Assembly: GCA_009829735.1 (NCBI GenBank)
Contig: CM020620.1
Coordinates: 8,138,545 to 8,202,544 of the forward strand
Source of the DNA: Pyropia yezoensis
Taxonomy: Eukaryota > Rhodophyta > Bangiophyceae > Bangiales > Bangiaceae
Length of the DNA: 64,000 nt
Direction of reading: 5' to 3'
Shown: positions 20,466-30,262 of the stretch, piece after piece
Position numbering within the stretch: position 1 is the first letter of the stretch
How the letters are laid out: each line of letters opens with the position of its first letter
The notes under the pieces: generated by a model
Databases searched by the model: none
What the model was told of the DNA's origin: nothing
What the model saw: the letters and a program-made list of their open reading frames with translations, nothing else
Program-made: the position numbers and the translations under genes

Positions 20466-22391
20466 TCAGTCTCCAGAAAAAAACTGGCCCTCCCGCTTGG
20501 GTAACGCCAGTACTGGAGTGGTGGTCAGGCGCTTCTTGAGCTTTTCGAAGGCCGCGGTCTGCTTCTCGTCGAGCACCGGGAGTTGTGCGGGAAGCTTCTT
20601 GCTGGTCAGCTTGGTCAGTGGCCGGGCAATCAGAGCATAGTCCCGTACGAACCGGCGATAGACGTTGCACATACCCAGGAAGCTCTTGAGTTCCGTCTGG
20701 GTTTTGGGTTGCCGTGCATGCCGGAGGGCCTTGATGTTCTTCTCATTGACTCGGAGCTCCCCCGGACTCAGCACATGCCCCAGATACTCCACCTCAGTCT
20801 CAAACAGGTGGCACTTCTCGGCCTTGAGCGTAACTCCAGCCTTGGACAGGAGGGCCAGGACCTCCCGAAGGTGCTCCAGGTGTTCCGCTGGGGTCTTGGA
20901 GAAAACGATAATGTCATCCAGGTAGACCAAACATGTTCTCCACCTGAGCCCGGACAGGATGATGTCTATGGCTCTTTGGAAGGTCGCCGGAGCATTGGTG
21001 AGACCAAAAGGAAGACGCTTGCACCGGAATAGTCCCAGGTGGCACGTGAAGGTGGTCTTGTCCTTGTCCTCGTCAGCCAGAGGGATCTGCCAGTACCCGG
21101 CATTACAATCCAGCGTCGAGAAGAGGGTGGCATCACCAAGAAAGTCGAGGCAATCATCCATCCGGGGTATCGGGTATACGTCCTTGACTGTCATCTCGTT
21201 CAGGCCCCGGTAGTCAACGCAGAAACGGAAGTGACCGCCGGTTTTCGGGACGACTACCACCGGGAAAGCCCACTCGCCATCAGACGGCTCGATAACATCC
21301 ATCTTGAGCATCTTGTTAACCTGCTTCTCAATCTCATCCCGGCGATGAGGTCCGGCCCGATATGGTTGCATGTGCACTGGCTTAGCTTCCGGCTTGAGTT
21401 GAATCCGGTGTAGAGTGGCGTCCATCTTGCCCAGCTCTCCCGACCACAGGTGCCGATATTCCTGGAGAAGCTTCTCCAGCGCCTCCTTCAAGTCGGGAGG
21501 GACATTCTCTTGCTTGACCTTCGGCATCCCGGGTGGTGCTTGTTCGGGTTTCGGAGTAGCGCTGCCAGCCTGCTCTTGTTTCGGAGGTACGTCTAAGGCC
21601 GTCAAGTTGGATGCCAGTTCTTGTTGCAGGTTCAGGAGGTCTTCCTTGCTCATAGCACGGGCGGATCCCCGGTAAGGCTCTGCTGTACCAACTCGGGTGC
21701 CCTTGGCGAGGTTTATTGGCTTCCGGCTCACGTTGACGATTAGCACCGAGAACGGGGTGTGCCTTTCTACCTTTTTGTGATGTCCGTGGGCCAAGTATAA
21801 CCGGTGTTTCGCCAGAAATTCCTTACGTCCGTAGATCAGGCATTGACCTGCAATCCGGGTCGTTACTTGAACCTTGGTCTCCGAGCGAGGAGGTAGGAGC
21901 ACCGGTTTGAAGAGAGTCAAGGTAGAGGGTGGGATGCGTTCCCTCTTGCTCTTGGCTACACGAACCTTGGCGTCCAGATGTTCCAATACTGGTGACACAA
22001 ACCCATGGTTGAACTGGACCTTCCCTTCTCCGGGTAGGATGCTCTTGACATGCTGCTTCTGGAAGTCCCAGCCTAGGATGAGGGGGACTGATAGGGTCTT
22101 GACTACTAGAAAGGGAAAAAGCATTGGTTCATTGTTGACATAGATGGCGACAGGAAGACGGCCAAGCGGTCGTAGGGTTTGACCCGAAGCGTCGACGATA
22201 TGGGTCCGGGTAGGCGCTCTCCAGGCATGTCGACGCCAGCCCGGAGGTAACAGGTTCTCAGTGATGACGCTTGGTCCGGCTCCCGTGTCAACCACCGGCG
22301 TAACAGCTTGGGGGAGGCTATCCCCCACACGCATACGAGCATTAATCTTGAGGTTTTCTTTACGCAGGACGAGCAATGTCCCCTTGAACAA
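20466..22391 (-). CDS. Element B protease and reverse transcriptase
   Basis: 641-codon frame opening without ATG, in a different frame from gag. The protease motif is VVDTGAGPSVIT. RT has [42 protein letters not shown] and the catalytic YLDDIIVFSK, followed by the connection domain. It ends shortly after a run of seven T (minus strand, 20483-20477); the RNase H frame continues one base out of register. Element D has the same T7 at the same codon, so this may be a frameshift site rather than decay. Close relative of the RTs of A, C and D. Confidence 0.93.
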   Translation of the reverse strand: MFKGTLLVLRKENLKINARMRVGDSLPQAVTPVVDTGAGPSVITENLLPPGWRRHAWRAPTRTHIVDASGQTLRPLGRLPVAIYVNNEPMLFPFLVVKTLSVPLILGWDFQKQHVKSILPGEGKVQFNHGFVSPVLEHLDAKVRVAKSKRERIPPSTLTLFKPVLLPPRSETKVQVTTRIAGQCLIYGRKEFLAKHRLYLAHGHHKKVERHTPFSVLIVNVSRKPINLAKGTRVGTAEPYRGSARAMSKEDLLNLQQELASNLTALDVPPKQEQAGSATPKPEQAPPGMPKVKQENVPPDLKEALEKLLQEYRHLWSGELGKMDATLHRIQLKPEAKPVHMQPYRAGPHRRDEIEKQVNKMLKMDVIEPSDGEWAFPVVVVPKTGGHFRFCVDYRGLNEMTVKDVYPIPRMDDCLDFLGDATLFSTLDCNAGYWQIPLADEDKDKTTFTCHLGLFRCKRLPFGLTNAPATFQRAIDIILSGLRWRTCLVYLDDIIVFSKTPAEHLEHLREVLALLSKAGVTLKAEKCHLFETEVEYLGHVLSPGELRVNEKNIKALRHARQPKTQTELKSFLGMCNVYRRFVRDYALIARPLTKLTSKKLPAQLPVLDEKQTAAFEKLKKRLTTTPVLALPKREGQFFSGD

Positions 22392-22519
22392 ACAGGGTGT
22401 CCAGGCGGCTACCGGTTGAGCAGGTAACCGCCGTCCTTTCTCCCGGCACGCAAGGGGAGAACAGGTAAAAGTACCCTGCCGTCGGAGATTCGGGAAGACA
22501 CTTGGGGAGAGCGCCTGCC

Positions 22520-24280
22520 CTACTCGTTTCCCGGGTCCGAGGAGTCCTTAGAGGTTTCGGTCTCCAGGTCGAAGTCCGTAGGAGCTTCCCTTGCCAGAGC
22601 CTCCGTGATGCTCTGTAAGGTTGCCACTCGGATTGCATGTACCTGTGCCTTGTCCATCTTGGAGGGTGCCCGCCGGTCAGCCCAGTTGACCGCCTTTGCA
22701 AACACCAGTCCTTGACGCTTGAGTTTCTCCTGGAGGTCCTTGGGAATGGTCGGGCACTGGTAGGACATGTGATCCTCCTTCTGGCACAGCCAACAAGACC
22801 GGAACCGCTGGTTCTTGACTTGCTTGGGGGCGACCAGGGATGGTCGCTCCTTAGAAACGAAGCCGCCCCACTTGTCCCCTGACCCCATGAGTGAGGTCTC
22901 GCCAACTGCAAGTACCGGTACAGGGCTATCACCTCCCTTATACTTGTCGGGTCCGGGTCGAACTCGCGACAACGGCTTGGGAGTTGATACCATGGGAGCT
23001 TGGAGGGCCCTGGCTTGCCGGTGCTTGCCCTGGGTGTAGGCCATCAACTGCTGGAAGGTATGTTCTTGATGTTCCTGGTTGTAGTTCTCCGCATCCACTT
23101 GAAGATATTCAGGAAGCCCTTCCGAGAAGATCATCTTGAGCCTGTCCTCAGGGTAAACGTTGCCACAAGCATCGCTCATCTCCCGGACACGACGGGCGAA
23201 CGCCTCTGGAGTCTCTTGTCTTTCCATGGTTGCCCGGTTCAGCCTGGCGACTGCTTTACGCAGAGAGTCCGCGTCAGCGTAGTTGGACAGGAGCCAGATG
23301 ACCGCCTCCGGATAACTCGCGACGGTACGTCCGACAATGTGTCCGGCAGAGTCTGGTAGAACCTGTGCAAACCGCTGTTCCGCTTCTCCGGTCATGAAGT
23401 TAACCAGGAGGTAGAGAGCCTTGCCCTCGGACACATCGTTGTCATTGCATGCCTTAACAAACCGGCGCAGGAAGGCAAAGATAAGCGCCGGTCTCTTCCC
23501 GGAAAACTTAGGATGTCCCCCGAAGCTCGGCTGCATTCGCCGGTTCAGGGACGCCATCTTCTTGGCCATCTTCCGGGTGTAACCTTGGTCTTGATTCTCC
23601 AGCCGGTAGTTACCCCAATACGTGACCTTGTCCAGGGTGGCATCTCCCACTTGGTGGGCAGGGAAGTCAAACTCGACTAGCCTGCGCCGGGTGAGACCGG
23701 GAGATGCATCCCAATCATATCCCTCCTCAGAGCTGGAGGAACTGGTCTCGCTGGTGCTAGAGCGACGGCGATGACGCCGACGCCTTCGGCTGCTCCGGTT
23801 ACCGGTCTTGGAGCTCCCCGCCCCATAGGATGCAAGGGGAGGAAAAGCTTGGCCGGTCCCAGGAGTCGAGGTCTCAGGGAGACCCGTAGAACGAGTCACA
23901 ACGGTGCCTCTGGCATCGCTAGTGCCCACAGGAAGAGGTGTATACACCCAACTGCCATGTGTGGGTCCAGGTGTAAACACACCAGGGGCTATCCCTGGAG
24001 GTTGAGGAGTAGAACCGACAGGAGGGAGACGTCTGCTGCGAGCGGACTCAAACGCCGTTGACCCCGGGGTGGCTCCCACAGGAGGAACTGCCGGAGGAAC
24101 GGGAGCAGGTGGTACTTGGCCGCCTGTGGACTCCAGTCCGCTACCGGATGTCACACCCAGGTCTGCTTCACCCGTAGGGAGAACGCCGGGTTGGGCACCG
24201 TCGCCCGCGGTGACCAGGGATGCGTCAAGGGACGCGGGGTCTACCCCTTCGGGCACCGTCGTGCTAGGGAGGGTAGCCAT
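22520..24280 (-). CDS. Element B gag, intact, 586 aa
   Basis: Structural precursor that would form the virus-like particle. ATG 24280 (MATLP) is chosen because element D has the same start; the frame is open upstream only from a non-ATG codon. Residues ~1-190 are Pro/Thr/Gly-rich, followed by an Arg-Ser-Ser tract. The capsid-like core has HPKFSGKRPALIFAFLRRFV and KACNDNDVSEGKALYLLVNF. The nucleocapsid knuckle CWLCQKEDHMSYQC is a complete CCHC. It ends in an acidic tail at TAG 22520. It is the best preserved gag in the window. Confidence 0.93.
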   Translation of the reverse strand: MATLPSTTVPEGVDPASLDASLVTAGDGAQPGVLPTGEADLGVTSGSGLESTGGQVPPAPVPPAVPPVGATPGSTAFESARSRRLPPVGSTPQPPGIAPGVFTPGPTHGSWVYTPLPVGTSDARGTVVTRSTGLPETSTPGTGQAFPPLASYGAGSSKTGNRSSRRRRRHRRRSSTSETSSSSSEEGYDWDASPGLTRRRLVEFDFPAHQVGDATLDKVTYWGNYRLENQDQGYTRKMAKKMASLNRRMQPSFGGHPKFSGKRPALIFAFLRRFVKACNDNDVSEGKALYLLVNFMTGEAEQRFAQVLPDSAGHIVGRTVASYPEAVIWLLSNYADADSLRKAVARLNRATMERQETPEAFARRVREMSDACGNVYPEDRLKMIFSEGLPEYLQVDAENYNQEHQEHTFQQLMAYTQGKHRQARALQAPMVSTPKPLSRVRPGPDKYKGGDSPVPVLAVGETSLMGSGDKWGGFVSKERPSLVAPKQVKNQRFRSCWLCQKEDHMSYQCPTIPKDLQEKLKRQGLVFAKAVNWADRRAPSKMDKAQVHAIRVATLQSITEALAREAPTDFDLETETSKDSSDPGNE

Positions 24281-24470
24281 GTTGGTCTCTTGACAGCCAC
24301 AGTCTAGTTGTCTGCGTGTCCAAAGATCGCCAGACCACAAGAGAGGGGTTGGAGAGCCAGGAATAGGATTCCCGTGAACGGGTGCAAATAATTCCCAAAC
24401 CACAGAAAAAGACAGAACAGGAACAACCCAACCGCTGCTCCCAAATGTCTCTTCTCAAACACTCCAATCA

Positions 24471-24488
24471 TCCCCTGCTGCTCCACTA
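24471..24488 (-). other. Putative primer binding site of element B
   Basis: The minus strand reads TAGTGGAGCAGCAGGGGA four nt after the 5' LTR. It differs by one base (TA for TG) from the sites in A and D. Confidence 0.6.
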
Positions 24489-24492
24489 AATA

Positions 24493-25063
24493 TGTGGTAT
24501 AAAACTCGATCCTCTCAGACACGTGTCTATATCCCTCGGGGGAAAGGGACAGGTAACATAGAAAGGGGAACTACGAGAATGGTATGCCTGTTGCCTCACG
24601 TGCCTGCTCGCAGAGCAAACAGATACGCACGGTAGTGCACACGGGGAAGAGGAAAGCAAACGCGCAGTTGTCTTTTTCCTGAGGGCGCGGGCCAAGGGCG
24701 CCTCGCTGTCCCTCCTAACGTGCATCTGGGGGAGCCTCGGCACGTTGGCCAGGTAGCCCCCCCATAACCCCGAGTGGCCCCGACCCGAGTCTAACCTCGT
24801 CAGGTCGGGGGCCACTATCACTACTAATTCTATTCCCACTCACTAATCTCACACTCAAATTCTCTCAAATCAAGTCCCTCACAAGTATGCAAAAACCCAT
24901 CAGCAATCCCTCTCTCACGTGTGGATAGCGTAGTCCACCGCATCCCAGTGCCGGGCACGGGCCACGGCCGCCAACCATCACCACACGGCGGGCGTGTTCT
25001 GGCACCTGGTGCCCTCTGGTTGTAGTCCCGGGTCGGCGCCAAGTCGGGGCCAGGGATGCTACA
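24493..25063 (-). repeat. 5' LTR of element B
   Basis: 571 bp, partner of 17066-17636. Followed by the GTCAG duplication and then the rest of the element A LTR. Confidence 0.96.
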
Positions 25064-25068
25064 GTCAG

Positions 25069-25707
25069 GAAGGAACGGGTAAAGGTCCCAGCGTGATCCA
25101 CTCGCCCGCCCCTTCAGAGGCAAGGGTAAAAGGACAAAAGCCCGGGGGAGCAAGAACCCAAAGAACCGTTGATTTTACAAGTTGGCCCCGGGGAGACCCC
25201 GGAGCACCCCTCAAGAACCTCCCCCTTGGCCCCTCCAGGGGCCTGGAGCGGGGCCTCTACAGGGCGCCTCTGGCGGGTCAAGCGCCAGCAAGGCGTCTGA
25301 CCTCCACCAGGTCCTCAAGCGCATCCCCTACACCGGGGTTACACTGGGGCGCCGAGGGTCACCAATCAACCCCCGGTCGCCAAACACAAGCGAAAAGCAA
25401 GCGAAAATCCCCCCACACACAGATGCCAATCCCCGAAAAAACCCCAGTGGGAAAAAGGGGAAAGACACGAAAACACGCAGTGAAAACAAATACGAAACAA
25501 ATGGCCACAATGGCCAGTAAGGCCACCTCCACCGGCCAAATCCGCCTCCCTGGGTGGGACCAATCAGGATCCCGGGTGTGTCGCCACAGTCCCGAGTCAC
25601 TGACAGAGGGGGCCCCGGCAAGAGAAGGGCTTCACGTAGGATAGCCCGCCGGGTCCCAAGTCACCTCCCCAAGGGCCCGCCTGTCCCAAAAGGCTCAGAA
25701 CGCCACA
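25069..25707 (-). repeat. 5' LTR of element A, right piece
   Basis: The 639 bp that complete the split LTR, ending CGCCACA and followed by AGGCG. GTCAG at 25064-25068 is the second copy of the element B target duplication. Frames through this piece are also found in the left LTR. Confidence 0.95.
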
Positions 25708-25712
25708 AGGCG

Positions 25713-26023
25713 ATCGACCCGGGCCGGTGGCGCGCTCTCGCCTGACCGAGGGATCGTGATAAGCCCAGGGCATCACACATTCTATGCAACTGTAAATGGG
25801 CCCGGCAATGCGATTGGTCAACAGCATTGGCCTTTCAACCTCGATCAGGTCGTCGCTCGCATTTAAGGAGTCTCCCACATGCGTGGGCGTGGCCAGAGCA
25901 ACCAGGACTGCTGCCATCCCGCGTGACAGTAGCCAATACTCACTGTAATCCGACCTGCATCCAGCAGGTGCGCCTGTCCCCCTTGGTCCAATCCCGCGCC
26001 CCGTGGCACGCAAGGAGGCGCAG
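25713..26023. other. Single-copy-looking flank between element A and the solo LTR
   Basis: About 300 bp of pre-insertion DNA. A minus-strand frame is open here but has no ATG and no recognisable motif. I see no gene. Confidence 0.4.
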
Positions 26024-26605
26024 TGTGAGGACCCACCCAAAACCGGGGAGCCCTCAACGTACTCGTGGGGGTGTCAGCGGGCTCTGCGAGCCAATAGGGC
26101 GGCGGGGCACGGGGAAGAGGACGGTGGTCTCGACGGGGGTGGGTCTGGGGAAGAAGATGGGCGCGACGTCGGTGGGGATCGAGGGTACAAAAGGTGAACA
26201 GTGTCTTTGGTATGTGTTTGTCGTTGCCCCTCTCGTCTCCCCCGGTGGCGCCGACACCCACACACTATATACTCGCGTCGGGGCACCCGAGGTACCCCAA
26301 TGCATGCGTTTCCCCATCGCACCGCCGGTAGGCACAGAACGGTCCAAAAACAAAGCATGTATCTCTGAACAAAGCATGGGCGGGCGTGCGCACTAAAGGA
26401 GTGCAGCCCCAGTTTGCCCGAAACGAAGGGGGTCCCGTGGATGACGCCCAGCGCGCCCCACCAGCCGGCTCCACACGCGGGACGGCCAGAAGGTCCGCCC
26501 GGCTGTGAGGGCCTGCAAGGCTAAATTCAATCAATCCCTTGACCGGCCAGTCAGTCACCAACCAGCTGGCCGAATTCAGTCAATCCAAAAGCCGGCGAGC
26601 CAGTC
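26024..26605 (-). repeat. Solo LTR (E-related family), left piece
   Basis: Begins TGTGAGGACCC. It is interrupted by element E and resumes at 34063-34449, giving about 969 bp in total. CGCAG at 26019-26023 and 34450-34454 is the target duplication. On the plus strand it is a diverged reverse complement of the element E LTR, including the TATA region (CACTATATACTCG, near 26264). Confidence 0.92.
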
Positions 26606-27452
26606 TGTGAGGATTTCCCCCCTAATCCCATGCCTAATACTTAAGGGATAATATCTGGGACCTCGCCTTACAGATCCTGCCGAATCAACTCCTGGCAACA
26701 TGGATCAACTCCTTGTATTGTGGGGCATGACGCGGTGTACCTTCCAGACGCAAGATGAGTCAGCCGCTGTCTCACGGTGTCTGCCGGCCGCACGACAGCA
26801 GCCATCGACAGCCCATCATGGCCTGTCGAAAGGCGCCACCGTCAGCACCCATGACGAGCCACATCTGCCACAGCTGGCGAGTCCGTTAAAATGTCCTCGC
26901 TGCAGCATTGCAGCGATGTGACTGGCTAGCCGGCTGGCCGATTCGGCCGACTCGATCGAATCGTGCTTACACGCCTCTCGGACCTTCGGGCCGACTGGCG
27001 TCTGGAGCCGGCTGGGGCGGCGCCCTAGGCGCCGCACGCCGGACCCCTTCGTTTGGGGCAAACTGGGGCTGCACTCCTTTAGTGCGCACGCCCGCCCATG
27101 CTTTGTTCTGAGAGCCATGCTTTGTTTTTGGGCCGTTTTGTGCCTACCGGTGGAGCGACGGGGAAACGCATGCTTTGGGGCACCTCGGGTGCCCCGACGC
27201 GAGTATATAGTGCGTGAGTGTCGGCGCCACCGGGGGAGACCGGAAGGGCAACCACAGACACAGACCAAAGACGACCTTCACCCTTTGAACCCTCTCGATC
27301 ACCACCGACGTCGCGCCGTCCTCTTCCCCAGACCCACCACCGTCACCACCTCCATCCTCTTCCCCGCACCCTGTCGCCCTATTGGCTGGCACGGGTCGCT
27401 GACACCATCACGAGTACGTTGAGGGCTGCCCAAGTGTGGGTGGTTCCTCACA
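26606..27452 (+). repeat. 5' LTR of element E
   Basis: 847 bp, TGTGAGG...CCTCACA. Contains the likely Pol II core promoter (TATA at 27204). Frames through the LTR recur in the 3' copy and are not genes. Confidence 0.96.
27204..27210 (+). promoter_or_regulatory. TATA box in the element E 5' LTR
   Basis: TATATAG in the context GACGCGAGTATATAGTGCG. The same motif is at 33809-33815 in the 3' LTR and is conserved in both E-related solo LTRs. It would place transcript starts near 27235. Confidence 0.6.
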
Positions 27453-27455
27453 TGT

Positions 27456-27473
27456 GGTAGCTTCAGGTAGTTT
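27456..27473 (+). other. Putative primer binding site of element E
   Basis: TGGTAGCTTCAGGTAGTT starts 3 nt after the 5' LTR. It differs from the site used by A, B and D. The primer tRNA is not assigned. Confidence 0.45.
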
Positions 27474-27691
27474 GGCTTTTCTACCTGGCGGTGACTTGCG
27501 ATTCCGTTTTTGATTTGGCTCTCCCTGCGATTGTGCAGTCGTGTTGCCCCCTACGTTCGGCTTGCCACGGGCATTGTAATACGAACGTAGCGGGTTCCAC
27601 GAATCACACCGAACGAACAATTTCCTGACACAACCCTTGTGGTTTTTTTTTCACGGATTTTTTCTTTTGGTCAACCGATTGTTGAATCCCA

Positions 27692-28471
27692 GTGAGATCC
27701 ACATCAGATTCGGAATACTCTTCCTCAGCACTGGCGGCCGGCCCGACATCCTCGGCGGCCTCGGCGCGCGATACCGGGTCCACGTCCCGTGGCACCCCCC
27801 CGGTACGCACACCCTCGACGATCCGCGCACCCCCGACGGTCCGCGCACCCCCGACGACCCGTGGCGCCTTCACGGCCCACGGTCCGTCGGCACGCGGCCC
27901 CCCTTCGGCACGCGGCCCCCCGTCGGCACGCGGCTCCCCGCAAGCACACGCCCGCCCGAGGGCACACAACCCCCCGGCGGGCGCCCACTCGATTCCTACC
28001 CCGGCGGTCCCAGTCCGCCTCGCCTCGGCGGGCCGGGCCGCACCCAAGCCCCCCCTCTCGGGCAAGGGCAAGGGCCCTGCCACCAAGGACACGGCAGCCC
28101 GCGTCAACCGTCGCCTGTTACTGCCCCCCCAAGAATCGGGGCGCCGTTACACCGCCCCGCCGCCACCGGTGATTGGTCACATCAAGCCAACCACGGCGCG
28201 CGCGGTTGAGCAGCGTGAGCAACGCCGAATTGCCAAGAGCCACCGTGGGGCGCAACGGAAATTCCTTTGCAATCCGTGCGGTGTGCGGTGCAACAGCCTC
28301 ACTGTGCTGCGTGATCACCGTGGATCCCGTCGCCACCGATACGTAATTAACCGCCCGGACACCCTTCCCCGTTGCGAACCCTGCGGTCGCGAATTTGAGT
28401 CGGTGGAACATTTCGAGCGGCACACACGTGGCAAGTATCATCACTGCACGCTGGCGCGCCGCACCGATTGA
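27692..28471 (+). CDS. U1-type C2H2 zinc-finger protein in the leader of element E
   Basis: Between 5' LTR and gag, sense orientation, up to 259 codons. The N-terminal two thirds are low complexity with Arg-Ala-Pro-Pro and Ser-Ala-Arg-Gly-Pro-Pro repeats. The C-terminus has two fingers of the U1/JAZ type (C-X2-C-X12-H-X5-H): C193, C196, H209, H215 and C228, C231, H244, H250, each in a Cys-x-Pro-Cys-Gly context. Such fingers bind RNA, often double-stranded. The frame has no ATG at all: it opens at GTG after a TGA, and the start is preceded by a pyrimidine-rich stretch ending in CAG, so a spliced first exon or non-AUG initiation is needed. Not a usual gypsy component. Confidence 0.68.
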   Translation: MRSTSDSEYSSSALAAGPTSSAASARDTGSTSRGTPPVRTPSTIRAPPTVRAPPTTRGAFTAHGPSARGPPSARGPPSARGSPQAHARPRAHNPPAGAHSIPTPAVPVRLASAGRAAPKPPLSGKGKGPATKDTAARVNRRLLLPPQESGRRYTAPPPPVIGHIKPTTARAVEQREQRRIAKSHRGAQRKFLCNPCGVRCNSLTVLRDHRGSRRHRYVINRPDTLPRCEPCGREFESVEHFERHTRGKYHHCTLARRTD

Positions 28472-28817
28472 CACCTGTTGACACGCCCCTGGATCTGGCC
28501 TAGGAGCCCGATTTTCCCCCATTGATCCCCCCGCTTGGAAATCCGACAGGACCCGACTCGGGCCTGTGCACGGACGCTTCTGAATAATCCGTTTGTGTGA
28601 TTTCAACCGAATTTCTTGTGCTTTTCGAAGTAGTGCTGTACATCATTTGGAACGTTGCAGCAACTAGCGCAGCACTCATCCAAATCGTGTACACCACTAC
28701 TGCTGCAGACAAACTCCTATCCCACATCTCCGAGATCTTCCTTGGGGTCCTCCCCAAGCAAGTCTTGTGAAATCTGGGTTGTAAGTTTGTTTGCCTCGGA
28801 CTTGAACCCAAGACAAC
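28472..28817 (+). other. Leader between the zinc-finger frame and gag
   Basis: No ORF or motif that I can support. The gag start context is ACAACATGG. Confidence 0.5.
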
Positions 28818-29687
28818 ATGGATGTACCAATCCCAGGGGGTGTCAACCCGGCCAATCCGGGCTCGGGCTCGAACGCACCGACCATGGAAGCCTGGACCCA
28901 GCTTACCGCGTTTGTCGCGCAAATGAGCGAACAACTCGAGGCTCATAAGATGGAACTAGCCGACGCTAAGCAGCAACTGTCCGAAGCCAAGGCCAGGGCC
29001 ACTACTAGTGGCATGAAATCCGCGAGGCCGAACAAACCCGTGGCTTTCTCCGGTAAACCTGGGACGGTTGAAGCGTGGTGCTCGCATATGGATTTCTATG
29101 TGCGACTGAGTGACCCCGACGATGCGTGCAGTATTGCTTGCACCTTCCTCGACGGCGAAGCGTTCGACTGGTGGAAGGTCTACAGTCAGACTACAGCTGT
29201 CCCGAACTGGGAATCCTTCCGTTCTGCTCTAATTCGCCGCTTCAGTCCACTGAACAAGACACAAGCGGCACGAGACAAGCTGCACTCGTGGCGCCAAATC
29301 AAAGACGTCAGAACGTTCAACAGGACGTTTCTGAGCGTCCTCTTGGACATCCCTGACATCACGGAAGCCGTGAAGATTGACCGCTACACCCGAGGCTTGA
29401 AGCGGGACATCTGGCAGGCTCTTTGTCTCAAGTCCTACTCGGATCTTGAATCTGTCATGACTGACGCTCTGCGCGTGGAGGCTGCCAAGGCTGGTGCCTC
29501 GACGCACCTCGGCGGCACATCTGCGAGGCCATCCACGACGGGTGTCATTCCCATGGAAATCTCCAGCATCAAAGTCGAGAAACTCACGCCTGAAGAGCGT
29601 CAGCGCTGCATGCGTGAAGGCCTCTGCCTCCGCTGCCGTGAGAAAGGACATATGGCCAAGGACTGCCCAAAAGGCCAGCGGAACTGA
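28818..29687 (+). CDS. Element E gag, 289 aa
   Basis: Intact precursor from ATG 28818. It has an N-terminal Gly/Asn/Pro stretch and a coiled-coil-like segment (EQLEAHKMELADAKQQLSEA). The retrotransposon gag core follows, with PVAFSGKPGTVEAWCSHMDFY, FLDGEAFDWWKV and FRSALIRRFSPLNKTQAARDKL. A complete CCHC knuckle (CLRCREKGHMAKDC) lies at the C-terminus. Much shorter than the gags of A and B because it lacks their long Pro/Ser-rich N-terminus, and typical of fungal and plant chromovirus gags. Pol continues in another frame 24 nt later. Confidence 0.94.
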   Translation: MDVPIPGGVNPANPGSGSNAPTMEAWTQLTAFVAQMSEQLEAHKMELADAKQQLSEAKARATTSGMKSARPNKPVAFSGKPGTVEAWCSHMDFYVRLSDPDDACSIACTFLDGEAFDWWKVYSQTTAVPNWESFRSALIRRFSPLNKTQAARDKLHSWRQIKDVRTFNRTFLSVLLDIPDITEAVKIDRYTRGLKRDIWQALCLKSYSDLESVMTDALRVEAAKAGASTHLGGTSARPSTTGVIPMEISSIKVEKLTPEERQRCMREGLCLRCREKGHMAKDCPKGQRN

Positions 29688-29710
29688 AGCAGCAACCGTC
29701 ATCAAAACCG

Positions 29711-30190
29711 GTGCCAGACGCTTCTTCGGTTCCTGAAAACATGTCGTCACCATTTGAAGGCCCGCGTCTCGGGCTTCTGCTTTCTACTGCCTCTGTCAAT
29801 GGACATCTTGTTAAGGTGCTGTTTGACGACGGATCTCCCATTAACGTCGTATCTAGGCGCCTCGTGAATACCCTGAATGTGACCACGAAAGAAACGGACT
29901 TCGCGGCTAACATGCCCGATGGTCGCTCCCACGTCCTCGCAGAGACCATTGAACCCTTAGAGATTCACATCGGCCCATACCAAGAACGTCTTCGGTTTGC
30001 TGTATGCGACCTAAGTGCGTACGACATCATCCTTGGAAAGAAATGGCGTGACAACAAGGACGCCAAAATCCTCAACAAGAAGAACAAGATCTCCTTCAAG
30101 TTTAACCAAAAGAACATCTCCATCACTGCCTCCCTCAAGAAACCCCATGGCCTGATTAGTAGGCAACGCCTCGCCAAGGACCTTATTTAA
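29711..30190 (+). pseudogene. Element E protease segment
   Basis: 160 codons containing the retropepsin-like motif VLFDDGSPINVVSRRL, with Asp-Asp-Gly in place of the usual Asp-Thr/Ser-Gly, and a second conserved stretch AYDIILGKKWRDN. It ends in TAA 30188-30190, in frame with the RT segment that starts downstream, so the polyprotein is interrupted by one stop. It is in a different frame from gag, implying a frameshift for gag-pol expression. Confidence 0.85.
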
Positions 30191-30262
30191 AAAGGTCCTG
30201 TCTTCGCCATTTACCTGCAATCCGAAGATCCTTCCAGCACCTTTGACATCAATGCGATCAAA

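Larger units (their letters stand above)
17066..25063 (-). mobile_element. Ty3/gypsy LTR retrotransposon B, nested in the LTR of A
   Basis: 7998 bp, minus orientation, target duplication GTCAG on both sides. LTRs of 571 bp begin TGTGGTATA and end GATGCTACA; by eye they differ at two positions, making this one of the youngest insertions here. Order: 5' LTR, PBS, gag, PR-RT, RNase H-integrase-chromodomain, a short convergent accessory ORF and the 3' LTR. The polypurine tract is 17637-17650 read on the minus strand. Gag is intact. Pol has a frame break at a T7 run and a stop in the chromodomain. Confidence 0.96.
7697..25707 (-). mobile_element. Ty3/gypsy LTR retrotransposon A (with element B nested in its 5' LTR)
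   Basis: Complete element in minus orientation bounded by 700-bp LTRs that start TGTAGCG and end CGCC(G/A)CA, flanked by the 5-bp target duplication AGGCG at 7692-7696 and 25708-25712. In element order (right to left) it carries a split 5' LTR, PBS, gag, PR-RT, RNase H, integrase-chromodomain, a convergent accessory ORF and the 3' LTR. The polypurine tract is 8397-8409 read on the minus strand. By eye the two LTRs differ at about seven of 700 positions, so insertion is recent, yet gag and pol have several lesions. The 5' LTR is interrupted by element B, which is therefore younger. Confidence 0.95.

Noticed and set aside
26700..26921. Small frames in the E LTR repeated near 33304-33525
   Set aside because: Identical because both LTRs are identical; no independent support.
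28118..28606. 162-codon minus-strand frame over the zinc-finger region
   Set aside because: Antisense to the paired C2H2 fingers and without motifs of its own.
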